64,000 nucleotides of DNA, taken from Thermodesulfobacteriota bacterium. Lineage in GTDB: Bacteria; Desulfobacterota; Syntrophorhabdia; Syntrophorhabdales; JANXAF01. The DNA is taken from NCBI GenBank assembly GCA_025062045.1, contig JANXAF010000003.1:105444-169443 (forward strand). The letters run 5' to 3'. Shown in pieces: positions 13,170 through 23,007 of the stretch. Under the pieces are notes generated by a model, which was given only the letters and a program-made list of their open reading frames with translations, had not been told where the DNA came from and made no database searches. The translations under genes and the position numbers were made by a program. Positions within the stretch are counted from its first letter, which is position 1. Each line of letters opens with the position of its first letter.

Positions 13170-14093
13170 ATGTTTCTAAGAAGAATAACAGTATATGCCT
13201 TCTCAGGGTTGGTATTACTGGTAACGCTCCTTTCATTTTACTTCTTTTTTAAGAAACCTTACAGGTTCAATCCGCCGAAAATAGCCGAAGAAACAAAAAG
13301 AATGGTAGTAGTAAAAGATGCGATCTATTCAACCGAAAAGGATGGAACTGTGAATTTTACAGTCCGAGCTAAATTGGCAAGGAAGTATTTGGAGAGAGAT
13401 GAGATAGAGATGGAAGGTATCGAAGGCACCTATCTCTCAGGACGTAGAGGCAAATTTCATTTTAAAGGGGAAAAGGGGATCATCGACACGGCAAAAAAAA
13501 GAGGAACAATTTATGGATTTACGGCTAGTATTCTCGACGAATATCTGATAAAAATAGCATCCGTAAGCTTCGATTTGAAAGATGCTTTAGCGACGAGCGA
13601 AGATCGTGTCTACATTGAGGGAGAAAGGCTAATGATGCAGGGAATCGGTATAAAAGGAGATTTAAGAAATGGGAGGTTTACTCTGCTTAGAAGCGTATCT
13701 GGACTTGTCAGGATAAACGATGACGGATACAGTTTTCAGTCAAATACTTTCACTTACGACAGGACAAAATCGATGTACACGCTCTCTGGGAAGGTAAAAG
13801 TATTGAAATCTGACACTCGGATTAGATGTGACACTATGCACGTGTATATGGATAAAGATAGGCCAAAAAGGCTAGAAGCCATAGGGAGCGCAGAGATGTT
13901 TTCCAATGGAACTGTTGCGAAAAGCGAAAGAGCGGTATATGATTTTAGCCAAAAGAGGATCTTTTTTCTCGGTAATGCTTATGTAAAAAGGGATGATCTG
14001 GAGCTCAAAGGAGAAAAAATAGAATACGACTTGGAAAGGGGGAGTTTCATAACCGCATCACCAAAGATGAAAATGTTTCGGAGTGGTTTTTAA
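13170..14093 (+). CDS. lptC: LptC-LptA fusion, LPS export periplasmic bridge protein
   Basis: This 307-residue protein has one N-terminal membrane anchor (about residues 8-27) and no other transmembrane segment. Residues 35-180 look like the LptC beta-jellyroll (KDAIYSTEKDG onward). Residues from about 185 to the end look like an OstA/LptA domain: alternating strands such as YTLSGKVKVLKSDTRIRCD, then AVYDFSQKRIFFLGNAYVK and LKGEKIEYDLERG. LptC alone is usually about 190 residues and LptA about 160-180 with its own signal peptide. No separate lptA lies before lptB, where it normally sits. I infer that the two are joined, tethering part of the LPS bridge to the inner membrane. Confidence 0.72.
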   Translation: MFLRRITVYAFSGLVLLVTLLSFYFFFKKPYRFNPPKIAEETKRMVVVKDAIYSTEKDGTVNFTVRAKLARKYLERDEIEMEGIEGTYLSGRRGKFHFKGEKGIIDTAKKRGTIYGFTASILDEYLIKIASVSFDLKDALATSEDRVYIEGERLMMQGIGIKGDLRNGRFTLLRSVSGLVRINDDGYSFQSNTFTYDRTKSMYTLSGKVKVLKSDTRIRCDTMHVYMDKDRPKRLEAIGSAEMFSNGTVAKSERAVYDFSQKRIFFLGNAYVKRDDLELKGEKIEYDLERGSFITASPKMKMFRSGF

Positions 14094-14816
14094 GTGCTTC
14101 AAGCATTAGGCATAAGTAAGTCCTACAACGGAAGGCTAGTGGTGGATGACCTGAACCTTTCCGTAAAGGAGGGTGAAATAGTTGGACTTTTCGGTCCAAA
14201 TGGCGCAGGGAAGACCTCTTCATTTTACATGATCATTGGCTTTCTCAAGCCCGACAGAGGAAGAATAATGCTTGACAAAGAAGATATAACGGCTCTGCCC
14301 ATGTTTATGAGGGCCAAAAAGGGCATCACTTACCTTCCGCAGGAGCCTTCTGTTTTTAGGAAGATGACGGTGGAAGACAACCTTATAGCCATTCTGGAGT
14401 TTCACGGATTAAGTAAGGAGGCGATAAGAGGCAAGGTAAATGAGTTGCTTGAGGCCTTCAAGCTTGAACATCTGGCTAAAAACAGAGCCGAGTCGCTTTC
14501 TGGAGGTGAAAGGAGGAGACTGGAAATAGCCCGTGCCCTTATGGTTTCTCCCAGATTTATTTTGCTAGATGAGCCATTTTCCAGCATAGATCCACTTTCA
14601 ATATCGGAATTGAAAAAGATAATAAAAAACCTAAAAAAGAAAAACATAGGAATTCTCCTTTCCGATCACAATGTTCGGGACTCTCTTCCCCTGTGTGACA
14701 GGGCTTATGTTATAAACAACGGGAAGCTCTTATTAGAGGGTACCCCTGACGAGATAGCGAACGATAGAACTGTTCGTAAAATCTATCTGGGGGAGGAGTT
14801 CTCCATAAATGCTTGA
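14094..14816 (+). CDS. lptB: LPS export ABC transporter ATP-binding protein
   Basis: LptB is the ATPase that powers extraction of LPS by the LptBFGC complex at the inner membrane. Motifs are complete: Walker A GPNGAGKTSSF, Q-loop YLPQEPSVFRKM, signature LSGGERRRLEIA, Walker B FILLDEPFSSIDP and a switch histidine in LLSDHNVRD. It has 240 residues. The start is GTG directly after the stop of the LptC-LptA gene, and the 3' end overlaps rpoN by eight bases. The lptF and lptG permease genes are not in the window. Confidence 0.96.
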   Translation: MLQALGISKSYNGRLVVDDLNLSVKEGEIVGLFGPNGAGKTSSFYMIIGFLKPDRGRIMLDKEDITALPMFMRAKKGITYLPQEPSVFRKMTVEDNLIAILEFHGLSKEAIRGKVNELLEAFKLEHLAKNRAESLSGGERRRLEIARALMVSPRFILLDEPFSSIDPLSISELKKIIKNLKKKNIGILLSDHNVRDSLPLCDRAYVINNGKLLLEGTPDEIANDRTVRKIYLGEEFSINA

Positions 14817-16155
14817 GCTAAAACAAGAGCAAAAACTAGCACCGATTCTTACCCAGAGGCTTCAACAGGCAATCAAACTGCTCCAGCTTTCCCGAATGGA
14901 GCTTATGGATGTAATTGAGGAGGAACTAAGAGAAAACCCTGTTTTGGAGATCAAGGAAAAAGATGAAGGTGAAACACAAGAAGAAAGTGTAACAAAAGAG
15001 GAAATCGTCGAACTTCTGGAGAAATACTCACCTTCCGAGGGCTATGAAGAGTACGAGGAAAAGGAAGTTCCAGACTACGAGAGAATCTTAAAAAAAAATC
15101 AGAATCTCAGAGATTATCTTAGGTGGCAGGTGAGTGTTTCTGATTTTTCCCAGGTGGAAAGACAAGTTGCAGAGTGGGTGATAGAGAGTATAGACGACAA
15201 TGGTTATCTCATGACAGACCCGGAAGAGATATCGAAAGAATCAGGATTTTCAAAGGAGCTCGTAACTAAGGTTTTAGAGAAGATTAAAAAACTCGACCCT
15301 CCCGGGGTTGGAGCTCAGAGCTTGAAGGAATGTATACTTTTGCAATACTACTCTAAAGAAAAGGCAGACCCACTCTTTGAGCTAGTTCTTAAAAAGTACT
15401 TTGAGTTGCTTAAGGATGGGAAACTTTTAGAGATATCGAAAAAGACAGGAATTCCACTTAGCAAGGTCAAAGAGATGTATAATGAACTTAAGACCTTCGA
15501 TCCAAAACCGGGCCGAAATTTTGCGGACGAAAACACGATTTATGTGGTGCCTGACGTATTCGTTGTGAGAAAGGATGATGGGTTCGATGTGGTGCTTAAC
15601 GATGAGGAACTGCCGGAGCTCAGAATAAATAAGTATTACCTTCAACTATACGCCGACGATAAAGTAGACCCTAAAACAAAGAAATTCATAAAGAACAAGA
15701 TTAAACAGGCAGAGTGGTTCATAAAAAGTTTGGAACAAAGAAGAAAGACACTTTACATGGTGGCAAAAAGTATAGTCAGGTTCCAAGAGGAATTCCTAAA
15801 AAAAGGTATACGCTATTTAAAACCTCTGACACTTAAAGATGTTGCCATAGATGTTGGAGTTCACGAATCAACTGTGAGCAGAATCACGACAAACAAGTAT
15901 ATGTCTACTCCTTTTGGAACGTACGAGATGAAATTCTTCTTTCCTCAAGCCATAGATAGCGTTGCGTCCGATTCTGTAATGAATCTCATAAAAGAGCTGA
16001 TCGACAAGGAGGATAAAAAAGCACCCCTAACGGACGATGAGATAACTTACATACTTAGGGAAAAGTACGGAATAAAAATCGCAAGGAGGACGGTCGTAAA
16101 GTACAGGGAGGCACTAAATATAGGTTCTTCAAGGCAAAGAAAAGAAAAAATGTGA
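14809..16155 (+). CDS. rpoN: RNA polymerase sigma-54 factor
   Basis: This alternative sigma factor recognises -24/-12 promoters and needs an AAA+ activator. Region I is glutamine and leucine rich (QEQKLAPILTQRLQQAIKLL). The core-binding region occupies the centre. The DNA-binding part includes VHESTVSRITTNKYMSTPFG, and the RpoN box is ARRTVVKYREALNI near the C-terminus. Its 448 residues are normal. A matching activator (39495-40844) and a clear sigma-54 promoter (43384-43399) occur in the same window. It overlaps lptB. Confidence 0.97.
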   Translation: MLELKQEQKLAPILTQRLQQAIKLLQLSRMELMDVIEEELRENPVLEIKEKDEGETQEESVTKEEIVELLEKYSPSEGYEEYEEKEVPDYERILKKNQNLRDYLRWQVSVSDFSQVERQVAEWVIESIDDNGYLMTDPEEISKESGFSKELVTKVLEKIKKLDPPGVGAQSLKECILLQYYSKEKADPLFELVLKKYFELLKDGKLLEISKKTGIPLSKVKEMYNELKTFDPKPGRNFADENTIYVVPDVFVVRKDDGFDVVLNDEELPELRINKYYLQLYADDKVDPKTKKFIKNKIKQAEWFIKSLEQRRKTLYMVAKSIVRFQEEFLKKGIRYLKPLTLKDVAIDVGVHESTVSRITTNKYMSTPFGTYEMKFFFPQAIDSVASDSVMNLIKELIDKEDKKAPLTDDEITYILREKYGIKIARRTVVKYREALNIGSSRQRKEKM

Positions 16156-16179
16156 TGAAGATTTTATCGGAGGGGAAGG

Positions 16180-16704
16180 ATGGAGATATCTATAAGTTTC
16201 AGACACATGGAACCGAGTGACTACCTCAAACAATATGTCGAGGAAAAACTAAAAAGGCTCGAACGGTACGTGGAGGCACCCCTTGATGCCCATGTAGTGA
16301 TGTCTGTCGAAAGGAAGCATCTAAAAAGAATCGATGTTATGCTTAATCTCAACGGGATTGTGATAAACGCGCAAGAAGTGATGGATGATATGAGGGCTGC
16401 TATAGACAAGATTCTAGACAAACTTGAAAGGAGACTTAAAAGATACAGAGAAAAGATCAGAAAGATGAGGGAGAAAAGAAAAAAGAGGGAGGAACCTCTG
16501 GCTGAAGAAGAGATCGAAAGGGTGGTAATCAGAAAGAACATAGACCTTAAACCCATGGATGTTGAGGAAGCTATCCTTCAACTCGAAGCCTCAGGAAATA
16601 ACTTTGTGGTATTTAAAGACAGGGAAAATGACCACGTCTGCGTTTTATACAAAAGGAAGGACGGAAACTTCAGTATAATTGAAACAAGGGGCAGAGCCGT
16701 TTGA
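16180..16704 (+). CDS. hpf: Ribosome hibernation promoting factor, long form
   Basis: This stress-induced ribosome dimerisation factor has an N-terminal S30AE domain (about residues 1-100: ISFRHMEPSDYLKQYVEEKL) and a basic linker. A C-terminal dimerisation domain (from about 112: NIDLKPMDVEEAILQLEASG) identifies the long form that makes 100S ribosomes. It has 174 residues. GGAGGGGAAGG directly precedes the ATG. The position right after rpoN and before ptsN is the common proteobacterial order. Confidence 0.94.
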   Translation: MEISISFRHMEPSDYLKQYVEEKLKRLERYVEAPLDAHVVMSVERKHLKRIDVMLNLNGIVINAQEVMDDMRAAIDKILDKLERRLKRYREKIRKMREKRKKREEPLAEEEIERVVIRKNIDLKPMDVEEAILQLEASGNNFVVFKDRENDHVCVLYKRKDGNFSIIETRGRAV

Positions 16705-17171
16705 GACTTTCTGACATCCTAAAAGAGACCTGCGTTCTCCCATCGTTAAATGTCAAGACTAAAGAAGAGGCTATAAAATACTTAGTCGATCACCTTCATA
16801 AACAGAACCTTATACCTGATCCGGAAGAAGCGCAAAAGGTAGTAATGGAGAGGGAACGAATCGGTTCTACTGGAATTGGCGATGGAGTAGCAATTCCCCA
16901 TGGTAGGTTAAAGAGCTTGAAAAATCCAGTCTGTGCGCTTGGTGTATCGCAGGCCGGTATAGATTTCGACTCGGTCGATGGTAAACCAGTACACCTGATC
17001 TTTTTACTTTTCACTCCTGAAGTTGGTGTCTGCACCCATTTAAGCTTGCTGTCAAAGATATCGAGAATCGTAAAAAACAGTGTGGTAAGTAAAAAGATAA
17101 CTGAGAGTGGTTCGGCGCAGAAAATATTGGAGATTTTAAAAAGAGAGGCCTTTGATACGGAAGATGGCTAA
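16701..17171 (+). CDS. ptsN: PTS EIIA-Ntr (nitrogen PTS) component
   Basis: This 156-residue PTS EIIA of the fructose/Ntr class normally regulates potassium, nitrogen and carbon responses rather than transporting sugar. The phosphorylated histidine is H67 in VAIPHGRL, preceded by ERIGSTGIGDG. Translation appears to start at TTG 16701 overlapping the hpf stop (TTGA); the initiator is unusual but gives the family N-terminus RLSDILKE. It sits in the rpoN-hpf-ptsN-rapZ order and next to HPr and EI genes that could phosphorylate it. Confidence 0.93.
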   Translation: MRLSDILKETCVLPSLNVKTKEEAIKYLVDHLHKQNLIPDPEEAQKVVMERERIGSTGIGDGVAIPHGRLKSLKNPVCALGVSQAGIDFDSVDGKPVHLIFLLFTPEVGVCTHLSLLSKISRIVKNSVVSKKITESGSAQKILEILKREAFDTEDG

Positions 17172-18024
17172 TGATGGGCTTCGTGTTGTAATAGTTACGG
17201 GAACTTCTGGATCGGGAAAGACAACCTTTTTGCGCGCCCTTGAGGATTTGGGCTATTTCTGCGTCGATAATTTTCCTGTTGTTATGCTCGATCGATTCTT
17301 AGAGCTTTTCTCACTATCAGACAAAAAAGAGAGAAGATGTGCACTTGTTATAGACGTAAGAGAAAAGGAGTTCTTCTTAGAGGGGCAAGATATTGTAAGA
17401 TCTGCAAAGGAAAAGTACAATGCGGAAATCGTTTTTCTCGACAGCTCGGACGAAGTTCTCATAAGAAGGTTCAGCCAGACGAGGAGAGCTCATCCGCTTT
17501 CTTACAAAGGGAGTGTAAAGGCAGCAATTGAAGAGGAAAGGAAACTTCTAAAGTGGATTAAAGACCTCTCGGATAGGATAATCGATACATCTTCAATGTC
17601 GGCTAGAGAGCTTAAAAATCTCGTTTTTAAGAACTACTCCGTTTTGGGGAAGGGGATGAAAGTAAACTTGATCTCCTTCGGCTATTCTTATGGAGTTCCT
17701 CTAGAAGCTGACTTGCTAATAGATGTGAGGTTTTTGCCAAATCCGAATTATGTCGAAGAGCTGAAGTCAAAAACGGGCCTTGATGACGAAGTGAGATCTT
17801 ATATCCTTCAAAGCGAGATCTATGGCATTTTTAGCGAAATGCTATGGAATCTTCTCTCCTTTTTGTTACCCCAGTACGAGAAAGAGGGAAAAAGCTATCT
17901 TACGATTGGGTTCGGTTGTACAGGCGGTAGGCATAGGTCTGTCTGTGTGGCCACGGATTTCTCTGAAAGGTGCTCAAATATGGGATATAATGTAACCGTA
18001 ATCCACAGGGACATAGGAAGGTGA
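17164..18024 (+). CDS. rapZ: RNase adapter/nucleotide-binding protein RapZ
   Basis: This P-loop protein of the RapZ/YvcJ family controls glucosamine-6-phosphate synthesis through small RNAs in enterobacteria. Walker A GTSGSGKTTF lies near the start. DLGYFCVDNFP and the C-terminal GCTGGRHRSVC are diagnostic. ATG 17164 is chosen over the in-frame TTG at 17152 because relatives begin a few residues before the P-loop; this gives 286 residues. It overlaps ptsN by eight bases. Confidence 0.93.
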   Translation: MANDGLRVVIVTGTSGSGKTTFLRALEDLGYFCVDNFPVVMLDRFLELFSLSDKKERRCALVIDVREKEFFLEGQDIVRSAKEKYNAEIVFLDSSDEVLIRRFSQTRRAHPLSYKGSVKAAIEEERKLLKWIKDLSDRIIDTSSMSARELKNLVFKNYSVLGKGMKVNLISFGYSYGVPLEADLLIDVRFLPNPNYVEELKSKTGLDDEVRSYILQSEIYGIFSEMLWNLLSFLLPQYEKEGKSYLTIGFGCTGGRHRSVCVATDFSERCSNMGYNVTVIHRDIGR

Positions 18025-18028
18025 AGGC

Positions 18029-18424
18029 ATGGTAGGAATCGTTGTGTGTGCTCATTTCAATTTGGCGAAGGAAATGGTGCTTGCTACTGAGTTAATTGCG
18101 GGAAAACAGGATCAGATATGGTACGTAAATGTGAATCCCGAAGTGGATATGGAAAAAGTGAGGATGGAGCTTGAAAGGGCGATAAAAGAGGTCGACTCTG
18201 GAGAAGGTGTGATAATATTCACCGATATGTTTGGTGGGACGCCCTGTAATATAAGTCTTTCTTTTCTTGAAAAAGGGCGAATAGAAGTGATAACTGGAGT
18301 GAATCTTCCCATGTTGATAAAGACGGTTCTGGAGAGAGAGGGTAAAAAACTCGATGAACTTGCAGAAACAGTTAAGGATTACGGCCAGAAACATATATAT
18401 TTAGCGAGGGACCTTCTTAAGTAA
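18029..18424 (+). CDS. PTS mannose-family EIIA component
   Basis: This 131-residue EIIA domain of the mannose class carries the active histidine at H9 (VCAHFNLAKEM) and the family segment FTDMFGGTPCNISL. The matching EIIB, EIIC and EIID subunits are not encoded in the window. In Desulfobacterota-like genomes the same partial set is thought to be regulatory. It lies four bases after rapZ and two bases before the HPr gene. Confidence 0.9.
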   Translation: MVGIVVCAHFNLAKEMVLATELIAGKQDQIWYVNVNPEVDMEKVRMELERAIKEVDSGEGVIIFTDMFGGTPCNISLSFLEKGRIEVITGVNLPMLIKTVLEREGKKLDELAETVKDYGQKHIYLARDLLK

Positions 18425-18426
18425 TC

Positions 18427-18693
18427 GTGGTAAAGAGTAAGTTCGTTATAAAAAATAGACTGGGTCTTCATGCGCGGCCTGCTGCGATTTTTGTCAAAAA
18501 AGCAAATGAATATAGCTCTGAGGTCCGTATCGAAAAGGATGGTAAAAAAGTGAATGGAAAGAGTATAACGAGCCTCCTTATGCTTGCATGTCCATTTGGG
18601 ACTGAAATCACACTTGAAGTGGAAGGTGAAGACGAGGAGGAAGCTTTTAAAGAACTCTCAAAAATAATAGAAGAGGGGTTCTACGAAGAGTGA
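18427..18693 (+). CDS. ptsH: PTS phosphocarrier protein HPr
   Basis: This 88-residue HPr carries the phospho-histidine H15 in GLHARPA and a conserved regulatory serine S46 in GKSITSL, the site used by HPr kinase/phosphorylase where that enzyme exists. No hprK gene is seen in the window. It begins with GTG, two bases after the EIIA stop, and overlaps the EI gene by four bases. It transfers phosphate from EI to the EIIA proteins encoded upstream. Confidence 0.95.
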   Translation: MVKSKFVIKNRLGLHARPAAIFVKKANEYSSEVRIEKDGKKVNGKSITSLLMLACPFGTEITLEVEGEDEEEAFKELSKIIEEGFYEE

Positions 18694-20471
18694 GTCAAGA
18701 AAGAAGGGTAATTAAGGGAATCGGAACATCATCAGGAGTCTCAATAGGAAGGTCCTATGTACTAGAAAGGGGGAAGATCCCCGTACCGAAGAGAAAGATA
18801 AGACCTAAATTGCGGGAAAAGGAGATAAACAGATTTAGGAATGCATTGCAGGATGCCCAGTATGAGCTTAGATCTATAAAAGACCGACTCGACGAGGAGA
18901 TAAGGAAACACGCATTCATAATAGATGCACACCTTTTAATCCTCCAGGATGAGTTCCTCATAAACTCGGTAATAGATGTGATAAAAACCGAAAACGTAAA
19001 CGCCGAATGGGCACTCGATATTGTGGTATCGAAAATCCTTTCGACCTTAGAAAAGATAGAGGACCCTTACCTGAGGGAAAGGGCCATGGATTTTGAGTAT
19101 GTGTATAAAAGACTCATGCGACTTATGGTAAAGAAGGTCAAACTGGACTTAGACAAGATAAATGTGTCCGGAAAGACCATAATTGTAGCTCACGATCTCT
19201 CACCAGCCGATACCATACATTTGAACCTAAGAAAAATAGCAGGGTTTGTAACTGACATGGGCGGAAGAACATCCCATACGTCGATAGTGGCCAGGGCTTT
19301 AGAAATACCAGCAGTTGTGGGAGCACAGGTTGCATCAAGCACCATTAAAAACTTTGAGAGGATAATAATAGATGGGGACGAAGGAATAGTCATCGTAAAT
19401 CCCACAAAGGAAGATATAAGGTATTATAAGAGGAAGCAAAGAATTTTAAAGCAAAAAAAGAACCAGTATTTGAGAATTGCCAAACTAAAATCCGAAACGA
19501 AAGACGGGTTTAAGGTAAAAATCGGTGCCAATATAGAACTCATTCCGGAGATGGAGATTGTGGAAAAGTATGGTGGTGAGGGGATCGGTCTTTACAGAAC
19601 CGAATATCTTTATCTTTCTAGGAGGGATGTCCCCACAGAAGAAGATCACTTTCAGGTATATAAAAAACTGGCAGAAAGAAAGAGTTTCCAATACGTTACA
19701 ATAAGGACTCTCGATATAGGGGGGGACAAATTCGTCTCCCATCTTGATCTGGCGAAAGAGCTAAACCCAGCAATGGGGCTTAGGGCAATAAGGCTTTGCA
19801 TAAGGGAAATTCCACTTTTTAAATCACAGCTTAAAGGTATTTTGAGGGCAAGTGCCTATGGACCCTTGCGAATACTTATTCCGATGGTATCTGGGCTTGA
19901 AGAAGTTCTAAAGACAAAAGAGATCATAAATGAGTGCATGAAAGAACTCGATGAAAAGAATATAAAGTACGATAGGAACATAAAAATCGGGGTGATGGTG
20001 GAGGTACCGTCCTCCTGTTTGATAAGTGATATTTTGGCAAAGGAAGTAGACTTCTTTAGCATCGGCACAAATGACCTTATCCAGTACACTTTAGCCATAG
20101 ACAGGGTAAACGAGTACGTATCTTACCTTTACGAGCCTCTCCATCCAGCTGTTCTCAAGCTCATAAAGAATACAGTTGATGCTGCTCACAAGGAAGGGAT
20201 AGAAGTGGCTTTGTGCGGAGAGATGTCCTCTGAGCCTCTTTACATCCCGGTTCTTTTGGGACTCGGGATAGATGAACTGAGTATGAACCCGTACTCCATA
20301 CCTAGAGCTAAAAACGTTATAAGAAAATTGAATCATGATTATTGTAGGGATTTAGCGACACATGTTTTGGGAATGAAATCAGGTAAAGAGGCAGAGGAAT
20401 TTCTAAAAAAAGAGCTAAAGGATCTATTGAAAGAAGAATGGGTTTTAAACGATAATAGGTGGATTCACTGA
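18690..20471 (+). CDS. ptsI: PTS enzyme I (phosphoenolpyruvate-protein phosphotransferase)
   Basis: EI takes phosphate from phosphoenolpyruvate and passes it to HPr. The phospho-histidine is H196 in [13 protein letters not shown]. The PEP-binding C-terminal barrel shows [23 protein letters not shown] and ALCGEMSS. It is 593 residues, full length without extra domains. It begins at GTG inside the ptsH stop. With no sugar-specific EIIB/EIIC nearby, the chain most likely ends at the regulatory EIIA proteins. Confidence 0.95.
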   Translation: MSQERRVIKGIGTSSGVSIGRSYVLERGKIPVPKRKIRPKLREKEINRFRNALQDAQYELRSIKDRLDEEIRKHAFIIDAHLLILQDEFLINSVIDVIKTENVNAEWALDIVVSKILSTLEKIEDPYLRERAMDFEYVYKRLMRLMVKKVKLDLDKINVSGKTIIVAHDLSPADTIHLNLRKIAGFVTDMGGRTSHTSIVARALEIPAVVGAQVASSTIKNFERIIIDGDEGIVIVNPTKEDIRYYKRKQRILKQKKNQYLRIAKLKSETKDGFKVKIGANIELIPEMEIVEKYGGEGIGLYRTEYLYLSRRDVPTEEDHFQVYKKLAERKSFQYVTIRTLDIGGDKFVSHLDLAKELNPAMGLRAIRLCIREIPLFKSQLKGILRASAYGPLRILIPMVSGLEEVLKTKEIINECMKELDEKNIKYDRNIKIGVMVEVPSSCLISDILAKEVDFFSIGTNDLIQYTLAIDRVNEYVSYLYEPLHPAVLKLIKNTVDAAHKEGIEVALCGEMSSEPLYIPVLLGLGIDELSMNPYSIPRAKNVIRKLNHDYCRDLATHVLGMKSGKEAEEFLKKELKDLLKEEWVLNDNRWIH

Positions 20472-20499
20472 AAAAGAGCAAAATATCAAGGAGGAAAGA

Positions 20500-21663
20500 A
20501 TGGAAATGAAGAGGTACTTATTTACTTCGGAATCTGTAGCAGAGGGCCATCCAGACAAGATTGCTGATCAGATTTCCGATGCGGTTCTCGATTCGCTAAT
20601 CGAACAAGATAGAACAAGTAGGGTTGCCTGTGAGACACTTGTGACAACTGGTCTTGTTTTTGTCGGAGGAGAAATAACTACCAAAGGCTATGCGGATATT
20701 CCAAAAATAGCTAGAGAGACAATAAGGGAAATAGGATATAACAACTCCTCCATGGGTTTCGATTGGGAAACCTGCGCGGTTATCACCGCAATCGACGAAC
20801 AATCGCCTGACATAGCCATTGGAGTGAATGAAACTGAAGACCACGAGATGGGAGCAGGAGACCAAGGGATGATGTTTGGTTATGCCTGCACAGAAACACC
20901 AGAACTTATGCCCATGCCCATAATGCTTGCGCACAAATTGGTAAGAAGATTATCGGAAGTGAGAAAGAAAAATATACTTCCATTTCTCAGACCAGATGGG
21001 AAGAGTCAGGTAACGGTCGAGTATATAGACAGAAAACCAGTAAGGGTTGACGCAGTTGTAATAGCCGCGCAACACTCCCCTGATGTGGATTATCAAACAC
21101 TAAGAGAAGGGATAATCGAAGAAGTAATAAAAAAGGCTATCCCTCCTGAGATGATGGATAAAGATACAAAGATATACATAAACACAACAGGTAGATTCGT
21201 AATCGGAGGACCCAGGGCTGATTGTGGTATGACTGGCAGAAAGATAATTGCCGACACCTACGGAGGGGTGGCAAGCCACGGCGGAGGTGCGTTTTCCGGG
21301 AAGGATCCGACCAAAGTCGACAGAAGCAGTTCGTACATGGCCAGATACATCGCAAAAAACTTGGTAGCGGCAGGGGCCGCCGATCAAATAGGGATCCAGA
21401 TTGCTTATACGATAGGTATTGCCCGTCCTATATCAGTGATGATTGACACATACGGAACATCCAAAGTCGATCCCGAAAGGATTCTAAAACTTGTAAATGA
21501 ACTCTTCGATCTTAGACCGAAAAAGATAATAGAACATCTTGACCTTCTTCGACCAATTTATAAGAAGACCGCCTGGGGAGGTCACTTTGGAAGGGAGGAG
21601 CCCGAATTTACATGGGAGAGGCTCGACATGGTAGATGTAATAAAAAGAGAATTGGGGCTCTAA
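20500..21663 (+). CDS. metK: S-adenosylmethionine synthetase
   Basis: This enzyme makes S-adenosylmethionine from methionine and ATP. Signatures include [47 protein letters not shown] and the C-terminal [11 protein letters not shown]. It has 387 residues. A strong AAGGAGG lies about seven bases before the ATG, and the gap to ptsI is 28 bases, too short for a SAM riboswitch. It forms a methyl-cycle group with ahcY and the downstream kinase. Confidence 0.97.
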   Translation: MEMKRYLFTSESVAEGHPDKIADQISDAVLDSLIEQDRTSRVACETLVTTGLVFVGGEITTKGYADIPKIARETIREIGYNNSSMGFDWETCAVITAIDEQSPDIAIGVNETEDHEMGAGDQGMMFGYACTETPELMPMPIMLAHKLVRRLSEVRKKNILPFLRPDGKSQVTVEYIDRKPVRVDAVVIAAQHSPDVDYQTLREGIIEEVIKKAIPPEMMDKDTKIYINTTGRFVIGGPRADCGMTGRKIIADTYGGVASHGGGAFSGKDPTKVDRSSSYMARYIAKNLVAAGAADQIGIQIAYTIGIARPISVMIDTYGTSKVDPERILKLVNELFDLRPKKIIEHLDLLRPIYKKTAWGGHFGREEPEFTWERLDMVDVIKRELGL

Positions 21664-21681
21664 AGTCTTTACGGGGGAATA

Positions 21682-23007
21682 ATGGATTACCACATAAAGG
21701 ACATAGGACTTGCCAATGAAGGATTGGAAAAGATAGAGTGGGCCGAAAGAAGAATGCCGGTCCTAAAAAGGATAAGAGAGAGGTTTGAAAAAGAAAAACC
21801 GCTTCTTGGTGTGAAAATAGCGTGTTGTCTTCACGTAACTACAGAAACTGCGAATCTTTTAAGGACTTTGAAAGATGGAGGTGCGGAAGTGGTACTCTGT
21901 GCCTCCAATCCGTTGAGTACCCAGGACGAAGTTGCCGCCTCCATAGTGAAGCATTTCGAAATCCCGGTCTTTTCCATAAAGGGAGAAGATGAGGATACGT
22001 ACTACACCCACATATCAAAAGCATTAAGCTTCTTTCCCAATATAACCATGGATGATGGAGCTGATCTTGTAAGCTCCTTACATATGATTGCGACGAAGAG
22101 GTTCGACGTCCTTCCGAAAAAAGTGAGAGAATGGGCCGAAAGTATAAGCGAAGAAGAAAGAAAAAGGCTTGTAGAAGGTGTTATTGGCGGAACTGAAGAG
22201 ACCACAACTGGAGTCATAAGGTTAAAAAGTATGGAAAAAAACGGTGTACTTCTCTTTCCTGTGATTGCCGTAAACGATGCCTACACAAAGCACATGTTCG
22301 ATAATAGGTACGGTACTGGTCAAAGCACAATAGATGGTATACTTAGGGCAACGAATGTACTCCTTGCCGGTTCGAAAGTTGTCGTTTCTGGTTACGGATG
22401 GTGTGGAAAAGGCGTAGCCATGAGGGCAAGGGGGATGGGTGCCCATGTAATTGTAACTGAGGTTGACCCAATAAGAGCACTAGAAGCCCACCTAGATGGG
22501 TACGAGGTTATGGAGATGAGGCGGGCGGCAAGAATTGGAGACATTTTTATTACTACGACAGGCAATATAAACGTAATCCGAAAAGAGCATTTCGAAGTGA
22601 TGAAGGACGGAGTTATCGTTGGAAATTCTGGACATTTCAACGTAGAGATAGACATACCCGCCCTCGAGGAGATGAAGGTAAAAAAGAGAAAGATAAGGAA
22701 TTTTCTGGAAGAGTACCTTTTAAAGGACGGAAGACGGATATATCTTGTGGCCGAGGGGAGGCTTATAAACTTGGCATGTGCGGAAGGCCATCCTTCAGAG
22801 GTTATGGACATGAGCTTTTCGAATCAAGCGCTTTGTGTCGAATTCATTTGGAAAAATGGAAAGAAGCTTCAAAGAAAAGTTTATCCTGTCCCAAAAGAGA
22901 TAGATGAAGAAGTGGCCGCCCTTAAGCTCTCATCGTACGGAATAAAGATAGATAGGCTTACAAATGAGCAACGATCATACCTTTCCTCATGGGAACTTGG
23001 AACGTAA
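21682..23007 (+). CDS. ahcY: S-adenosylhomocysteine hydrolase
   Basis: This NAD-dependent enzyme hydrolyses S-adenosylhomocysteine to adenosine and homocysteine. Motifs include [30 protein letters not shown], the NAD fold [29 protein letters not shown] and a C-terminal [20 protein letters not shown]. Its 441 residues are near the usual bacterial length. It follows metK by 18 bases and overlaps the PfkB kinase gene, whose product could remove the adenosine formed. Confidence 0.95.
   Translation: MDYHIKDIGLANEGLEKIEWAERRMPVLKRIRERFEKEKPLLGVKIACCLHVTTETANLLRTLKDGGAEVVLCASNPLSTQDEVAASIVKHFEIPVFSIKGEDEDTYYTHISKALSFFPNITMDDGADLVSSLHMIATKRFDVLPKKVREWAESISEEERKRLVEGVIGGTEETTTGVIRLKSMEKNGVLLFPVIAVNDAYTKHMFDNRYGTGQSTIDGILRATNVLLAGSKVVVSGYGWCGKGVAMRARGMGAHVIVTEVDPIRALEAHLDGYEVMEMRRAARIGDIFITTTGNINVIRKEHFEVMKDGVIVGNSGHFNVEIDIPALEEMKVKKRKIRNFLEEYLLKDGRRIYLVAEGRLINLACAEGHPSEVMDMSFSNQALCVEFIWKNGKKLQRKVYPVPKEIDEEVAALKLSSYGIKIDRLTNEQRSYLSSWELGT

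Noticed and set aside
20472-20499. SAM riboswitch before metK
   Set aside because: Only 28 bases are available, mostly ribosome binding site.
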